Shown here piece by piece: positions 58,068-64,000 of a stretch of DNA of 64,000 nucleotides. Below the pieces are notes generated by a model, which saw only the letters and a list, made by a program, of their open reading frames with translations, made no database searches and was not told the origin of the DNA. Location of the stretch: NCBI RefSeq assembly GCF_022376445.1, contig NW_025954990.1, forward strand, positions 62,001 to 126,000. Reading direction: 5' to 3'. Made by a program: the position numbers and the translations under genes. The DNA is from Fomitopsis serialis. Taxonomy: Eukaryota > Basidiomycota > Agaricomycetes > Polyporales > Fomitopsidaceae. The stretch's first letter is position 1. The number at the start of each line of letters is the position of its first letter.

Positions 58068-59775
58068 ATGGCATCCGGTCGCGAGTTGGATCGATTGCGC
58101 ACGCCCTCGCCCCTTCCTGCTGATGTACTTGTGCGCCTACCCCCTCAAGACCCTTCGGCCATGCGGAACTGGCTGGTAAAAATCAGCGTTCTCGTTAACT
58201 CAACCGTGCCGATCAACCGGTTACCGCCTGAGTTGTTCACGGAGATCCTGCAATTCTTGCGAATCGACTGTCCTCTCAACTGGTCGTTCGTCACTGTACT
58301 GCTGATCTGCCGACATTGGTATCATGTCGCAGTCTCTTCTCCACGCTTGTGGACGAAGATTGCGCGGGGCATGACACTTCCACTCGTCGAGACGTACTTG
58401 CGCCGATCACGCAGGGCTGGTCTTTCCCTTGACACGCGGGCGAAATGCCCCGAGGATTTTCAGGACGCCCTCCTGAACATGCTCTCCCCCCACCTCGATC
58501 GAGTCACACATCTGAAGACATACGGCTTCCAGCCGTACATCAAGCATCGCATGGAACGATTGTCGTTTCTTACCCTTCATGACGACTATTGCGTACGCCA
58601 TCACCCCTCCACTATTATCATACGTGGCGACGACTTCCCGTCGCTGCGTTCCCTGGCTCTCTGCGACTCCGAGCTCAGCTCCAAGGCGAGCATCATTGAT
58701 GTGCGTTCCCTGACATCGCTGACGTTGGACAACTTGCCGTGCGACACGTGGGACGAGCTGTTCACGTTACTCAGGAGCTGTTCCGCTCTAGAGCGTCTCA
58801 CCATTGATTCCCTCGACATCGACTCCATGGTGATCCCTACCAATACCCGGATCAGGCCTACCATCGAATTTCAACACCTCAAGAGCTTTGCGTTCCTTCA
58901 CTACGGCAGACATGCTAGTATGTCATTCCTTCTGGCCCATCTGGCCCTTCCGCGCATAGCAGAAATCAAGTTTGACACGTACTTGGACGCCCCGGGAGAA
59001 GAAGACGAGGATGCAGACATGCATCACGGAATCCTCATCGCAGACATCGTTCCGAAGGACAATACAATGTCGCCGGCATTCTCTGCGGTACAAGCCGTCT
59101 GCCTTGAGATCTGCTACTGCTCCTTGCGTGTAAAGGCGTCCACGCTGGAAAACCCTTGTAGGGCCGGCAACACGACTATCACCTTTTCTTGTAATTCGTC
59201 AGATCTCTTAAACCTCAGATCTGCTCGAAGACAAATCATGTCTGAGCTGGGCACAGTTTTCCCTCGGTCGCTGACCGTGCTGCACGTGCGTGTTGAAGGA
59301 GATGGTTATTTCAACTTATTACGACACGGGACAAGATTATATTCCACTCTGGGATAGTTGGGAGAACTTGTACTGCGATGCATTTCCGTATCTCGAAGAA
59401 CTTCACGCCAGTGGACCGACTCCGGACTTCTTCATTGATCTTCTGTCCGAAATTGGTCTATCAAGCGCACACCTGAGGAAATTCAACGAGCCAATGCCAT
59501 GGCCAATGCTCAAGCGGATCAAGTTCGAGTATACTGCACAGGAGCAGGAGGCGCTCAACAAATCGAAAGCGGTCATCAAGGACATTGTGACTACCCTATG
59601 TAACCGCCAAGCCGCCTTGGAGAAATGCCTGGAGCATCTCGCACTCCTATTTCCGGAGGAACCACCAAATCTGCGGACGCATTTGGGACAGTTGCGAGAT
59701 GTGACAGAAACTCTCGTCTGTAATGTTGGTGGCCACGACCTGGTACTTGACGATGTAGATTCAGTTATGCAATGA
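58068..59775 (+). CDS. F-box/LRR-like protein, paralog 4, one frameshift
   Basis: The inverted-duplicate partner of paralog 3. From MASGRELDRLRTPSPLPAD the first frame matches paralog 3 through the F-box core (INRLPPELFTEILQFLR ... NWSFVTVLLICRHWYHVAVS), YLRRSRRAGLSLDTR and the LRR region to VEGDGYFN at about 59315, where it shifts. The rest (YYDTGQD, DSWENLYCDAFPYLEELHASGPT, LPWPMLKRIKFE-like MPWPMLKRIKFE, LRTHLGQLRDVTETL) is in another frame, ending at 59775. Removing one T from the aac-tta-tta-c run restores frame. About 568 residues if intact. The unshifted product would lose the last ~150 residues, including the conserved PWPxLKRIKFE block. Confidence 0.8.
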
Positions 59776-60311
59776 TGATATGGCACTGGTGACCTCCGAG
59801 GTGGAATGCCGCCGGGTCCGCATACCGTCGCCTCTCGTTCTACCCGCTCTCGTTGGTGTTCTCGATAACTTTTGATTTTGCTTGTTACACTTGTAGTGGC
59901 AACTCCTCCGTGCGTGCGCCAGCTGCGAGATATTGACGAGCTTGGACATAGAGATTAGACAGTGTCATTCAGTTGCAGTGCTCCCTAGTGCGTGGTTTTC
60001 GATGGTCAACGACTCAATTGTAGGACACAAATACAGACTCGACTCGAAAGCACGGCAGCGATGAAGACAAGTTGAGAATGAGCTGCAGGAGCACTGGGGA
60101 AGTCCATGCCTCAACCAATAAGTGGTTGCTAGTCGCGGTACCTCCACGCCCGCAACATGCTACTCACTGCGCGTATATCGTCAGGAGACAGACACGGCCC
60201 TTGGAGAGTGATGACATGCTTACAAGACAGGATTGTCCATCGAGTACCACCATTTCGGCTTGACAGGTGACCCGGAGCCGTTGTCGCTCAAATTCTCACT
60301 CAAATATTTGA

Positions 60312-60387
60312 TCAAGCCCATCCCCGCGGCTTAATCTCCCGGTGTCGTGTCTTCTCCGTGTAATGCGACCAGAGCGCCACCACTTCA
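60312..60387 (-). pseudogene. 3' fragment of small unknown-family gene
   Basis: On the minus strand the stretch reads EVVALWSHYTEKTRHREIK, matching the C-terminal segment of the product of 48395-49070 (EVVALWSNYTEKTRRREIK), then diverges and meets a stop. No upstream homology follows beyond 60387, so the coding region is a remnant left by the duplication breakpoint. Confidence 0.8.
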
Positions 60388-61683
60388 GTGCCGCGCGTGA
60401 GCAACAACCGAAAAGTGGAATAATTCACTGTCAATACTACGATTGGCCGCTCAACGATGTGCGACATCTTCTGCTCGTCCCTCTACTACAGGAGGTTGGG
60501 CTATGGGCCCCACGAGAGGGTCTCACAGATGTGATTTTCTGCTTGTTACGAAGCCCGAGGGCTCAGGGATGTTATGTGGATCTGTCGTCTGACACTCCCC
60601 TGCCAGTGCGTGACATATCCAGGATTCAAATGCCATGCACCGTACTGTAGCGCAATTTTTGGAAAAGACCCTGTCAGAGCCTTCTCACTGCATCTACTAC
60701 CAAGTGACCCGGGCACTGCCTGTACTTACTCGGGCCCGCGCCGGACCGCAGCTAATGGCAAGGAATGTCGACATCATTCTCAGTCAGAAGCTGTCCGCAA
60801 TAGTCCCTTTGAGCATCGAAAGCGCAGTTACATAAAGGCAGCTGTGAGGGAATATTCCGAAAACATCGGTGACTTAAAGCGTACTACTAGTGAATGCTGG
60901 GTAGCGTCTTTGAGAAATGCTCGTGGAATCAAGGTCCAGCATCGTCAGTGGTAATGTGGGTTAGATGTAACATATGAACAATCGCAACTTGAAGGACTTC
61001 GAGTTACAGAAGTTCTTGGTTACTGCACAGGAGCACGTGGGTTCGACGGTCGTCACGGCAAATGCCGAAGCGATGTATGTATATAAACAGTAATACGTGG
61101 TGGCCAGTGGTTGACTCGGACTTGGGAGCATCAATCGTGCAATTTGTTCACGTATGACTTGCCTACGAGTTGTAACGATTCATATAGATCATGAGTGCTC
61201 GTAGAATCAATGATCTCATGGTATCCAGTGCTGAGTAAGCTAGCCGCAGCGGCCCTCGGGAGAATCGGCCCTGGGCTCTCAGTGTCGCTATTCGTGTGTG
61301 GTACGTTAGCTTTCCCATACATAAGCACGACGCAACTCATTCCAATATTCATTCCGATGAGGCGTTCCGGGGTTGTCAGACAGGCTCAATTTCCCTTCCG
61401 TTCTCGTCAGTCACCACACTATCATGTACTTACCCCTGTCTGTGTAGCGACTCGCGAGGCTGGCCGCAGTCCGTTTGTATTGGCTATGACAGCCTCAGCA
61501 CAGCCGGAGCGCAAACCCAGTACGTCCCTTACGTATGAAACCAACATCAAACCACAACGTACGGCGTTAAGGACGGGCGTTGTCGCAGAATTGAATCTGA
61601 GATCGCTCATCATGTGCCTCAGCGCTCGGTCCACGCGAAGGTCCAGAGCCTGAACTCATCTTGTCCTCCCCTCTCACCATCCC
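60388..61683. other. Intergenic region
   Basis: About 1.3 kb with only short, unsupported ORFs, the longest 152 codons and overlapped on the other strand. The promoter of the right-edge F-box gene should be in the last few hundred bases. Confidence 0.45.
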
Positions 61684-64000
61684 ATGGCACCCTACTTTGC
61701 TAGTTCACCTCACCCTGAGCCGCCGACGCGGGCAAGCCTCGCTGAGGCTCGCCGTGAGCTCACGGCGCAGCAGCAGTCTGTCCAGGCGCTGTCCGACCGA
61801 ATCTGCGCAGCCGAGGAAGAGCTCGCGCGCACAGTTGCGATTGCGCAGAGCGCGATCCGTGAGCTGGAGAAGGAGCGCGACGAGCTTCAGGAGCACGTTG
61901 CACACACGCTCGCGTATGTGGCTCCGATCCGCCGTCTGCCGCACGAACTGCTGCGGTACATCTTCCTGCTGAACTTCGACGAGTACCCGTGCTGCGCATG
62001 GGTCCTGTCCGCGGTATCCGTGCTGTGGCGGAGGCAGGTGCTGTCCATGCCGATGATGTGGTCCAAGGTGAGCGAATTCTCTTGTATGACATGCCCGCTA
62101 GCGCGGGAAGAGATGCTCGATTTCAGTGTTGACATCCGGTCTTCCTGGCCCATGAAAGGGACCCTGACGACATGTAGAGAGGAGAGATCTCGAGACGGGT
62201 CAGCTCGTCGGGTCCTGGGAGCTGGTCTTGCCAATATACAGGCGTCACCAGGCAATCCGGGAGAAGTGGCCCTTCAATTGCCAAGTGCAAACGCGGGCGC
62301 AACTCTGGGGGTTGTTATCAACGCTGTCTCTGTCCGGAAGGCTTGCATATCCGGATAATAGCAGATGTTTGGACGCACATCCTGCTCTTGTCTGGATTTG
62401 CTACTCAAAATCGCGTTCTGTTCGAGTGAGCGAGGCGTACCACCCATGCAGGGGTTGTAAACTTAGCGTCCTCGCTCGAATAGCGCCAGGCATGACATTC
62501 GTGTGTGCCGAGAAATCACGGCTGCGCCTTTCCTCTTATATCTTCTATGACACACGACGAGAGCTCTCCACGGCCGACGAAATCACTTGTCGAGCGAATC
62601 GAACACGGAAAAGCCGAGTCGAAGGGAATGGCGCCCATGCTCGTTATACCTCCTATCTTCAACCTATTTGGATCTAGCGCAACTGACAGTCTCCGTTGCC
62701 AGATCCGTCTTGTTACAACACAGTCAACATCCGCGGATACTGTACGGCTGTGGCTGGAACGCTCGGGCTCTACAGTCCCACTGGACATTGAGATACTTCT
62801 CCGTTCGCACCCCTCTTCTCCGGGCGAAACTCCACCCCGGCGCCGCATCTCGCCTCCGGCGCACTCTGTGTCGGACTGGGGCTGGATACCGCCACCGCCT
62901 ACCCCAACTCAAGGCGGGCTGGGCGGTGCGGCGACGTACATCATCCAACCTCCACCAAATATTACACTCTTCCAGCCGCCTCCAACATTAGGTGCCACGG
63001 CCCCTATAGTGCAGCATGGACACGGCGGAGCGACGGTACACGCACACGACGATCTCTGGGGCATGCCTCCGCTTGTGCCCGCAGCGGCCTCGGGTTCGAG
63101 CGAGCGAGAGAAACTGTCGAACCACCAGCGGAACAAGAAGAACATGCACTGGGGCCACATCGCGTTTTTCTACCTGGTCGAGCAGATGCACCGCTGGCAG
63201 CGATTTGTGTTCCGCTTTGAGAAGCAGTTCACGTCCGTCGCCGCGCTCAGGGCTATCGAAGGCGAGTGTCGCACGTATCAGGCGAACGGATGTAGCTCAT
63301 GGACAAGGTTGCAGGTGACGCGCCTCTGCTGGAGGAGTTCGAAGTGTCAGCGGCAGAGCCAGCATTCTACGGCGACTGGAAGTGGCTGCCCTCGGCGCCG
63401 TCCAGCATGGCTGTCGATATCGGCAACCTCACATCACTGACTCTGAACAACGTCCCGTTCAAGTGGTCGTCGCCGATGCTGCGAAATTTGCGCTCGCTCT
63501 CTATCCGCACGCTGCCGACGATGCACCCCGCTCTGGATCGCGTGATGTTCATGGTCACAGCAAATCCACAGCTGGAGTCGCTCTCGCTGCACTTCAGCTC
63601 GCCAAACCCGCCCGTGCTCCCGCTCACGCCGACTGTACTACGCGATCTCAAGTCACTGACGCTCGGTGGACACTATCTCCTGTCGAGCCTCGCGGATGCC
63701 CTCGTCCTGCCGTCACTAGAAGCGCTCGTCCTGGACATTGACGCACGCGAGCCGATCGAGGATACCGTCTCGGCGCTGCTCGCGCGCTCGAACAACCCGC
63801 CGCTCACACGACTCTCCCTGAGCTACACGCTCTGCTCGGGGTCGAGCTCGTTTTACTACGGCGGCGGTGCGGGCGTCGCGACGTGGCACTTCCTGAGCGA
63901 GCTCGACCACCTGCGCACGCTCCAAGTCGGCGGGGCGCCGTTCGAGCCGCTGCTCACTGCGCTCGGCGCCACCGACGACGATGCACAAGTGCCCTCGCAC
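61684..64000 (+). CDS. F-box protein with N-terminal coiled coil, 3' end cut by window edge
   Basis: A different F-box type from the four paralogs. Exon 1 (61684-62067) starts MAPYFASSPHPEPPTR and encodes a coiled coil (RRELTAQQQSVQALSDRI ... IRELEKERDELQEHV), then an F-box-like core (PIRRLPHELLRYIFLLNF ... AWVLSAVSVLWRRQVLS ... MMWSK). Exon 2 (62703-63261) begins IRLVTTQSTSADTVRLWLER and PLDIEILLRSH, then a Pro-rich insert. Exon 3 (63315 to the edge) carries leucine-rich segments (LTSLTLNNVPF, LRSLSIRTLP, LESLSLHFSS, LKSLTLGG). This coiled-coil, F-box, LWLERSG, LRR order is common in agaricomycetes. The first intron is 635 nt, unusually long; the second (63262-63314) has a GC donor (gcgagt). 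It runs off the window without a stop. Confidence 0.8.

Larger units (their letters stand above)
58068..60387. repeat. Inverted segmental duplication, right arm
   Basis: This arm matches 48974-51314 in reverse orientation. It includes paralog 4, the ~530-bp downstream spacer (shared cgcataccgtcgcctctcgtt and ataacttttgatt runs) and a cut-off piece of the small unknown gene. Beyond 60387 the similarity ends, while the left-arm partner continues into a full gene, so the copy was truncated at this point. Confidence 0.85.

Noticed and set aside
1..64000. Search for transposase, reverse transcriptase, LTRs, rRNA and CRISPR
   Set aside because: No catalytic motifs (DDE, YxDD), long direct terminal repeats, rRNA-like blocks or regularly spaced repeats were seen by eye.

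Overview
The window reads as a piece of a basidiomycete nuclear chromosome, most likely an agaricomycete. The genes are split by many short GT-AG introns of about 45-70 nt. The content is typical of that group: a divergent G-alpha subunit, seven-transmembrane and F-box-like families that are expanded in agaricomycetes, and a basidiomycete-style peroxisomal ABC half-transporter. There are no operons, rRNA genes, CRISPR arrays or recognisable autonomous transposons. Exon joins were made by hand from splice sites, reading frame and family conservation; where a join balances to a whole number of codons I give it as firm.

Layout. 0-18.9 kb is a fairly dense 'ordinary' region: G-alpha (cut by the left edge), a MOB4/phocein-like STRIPAK protein with a long acidic tail, a Ybp/glomulin-like helical repeat protein, a multi-pass membrane protein, a small protein of unknown family, a possible PD-(D/E)XK-fold protein, a 1012-residue protein with five copies of a strictly spaced C-x4-C-x12-C-x2-C/H module, and an NFKBIL1-like protein. 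19-33 kb is a gene-poor island holding five paralogous three-finger zinc-finger genes, four on the minus strand and one on the plus strand, separated by 1-4 kb of apparently non-coding DNA that carries a perfect 35-bp palindrome and a ~280-bp fold-back. 34.4-39.3 kb holds a quinone oxidoreductase and the peroxisomal ABC transporter.

39.7-64 kb is a recombined, duplicated region. It contains four paralogous F-box/LRR-like genes, an NFX1-type zinc-finger ubiquitin-ligase gene, a second copy of the small unknown family seen at 10 kb, an APH-fold kinase-like gene, and a fifth, different F-box gene cut by the right edge. A ~2.3-kb segment (about 48.97-51.31 kb) recurs in inverted orientation at 58.07-60.39 kb, flanking the kinase-like gene. 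Three of the four F-box paralogs and the NFX1 gene carry frame breaks. Every one of these can be explained by a one-base change in a short homopolymer, so read error and real decay must be separated.

Most interesting: the five-module Cys protein, the zinc-finger island with its repeated promoter layout, the inverted duplication with its truncated gene, the GGQ-to-GGH change in the G-alpha switch II, and the fold-back at 28.5-28.8 kb.
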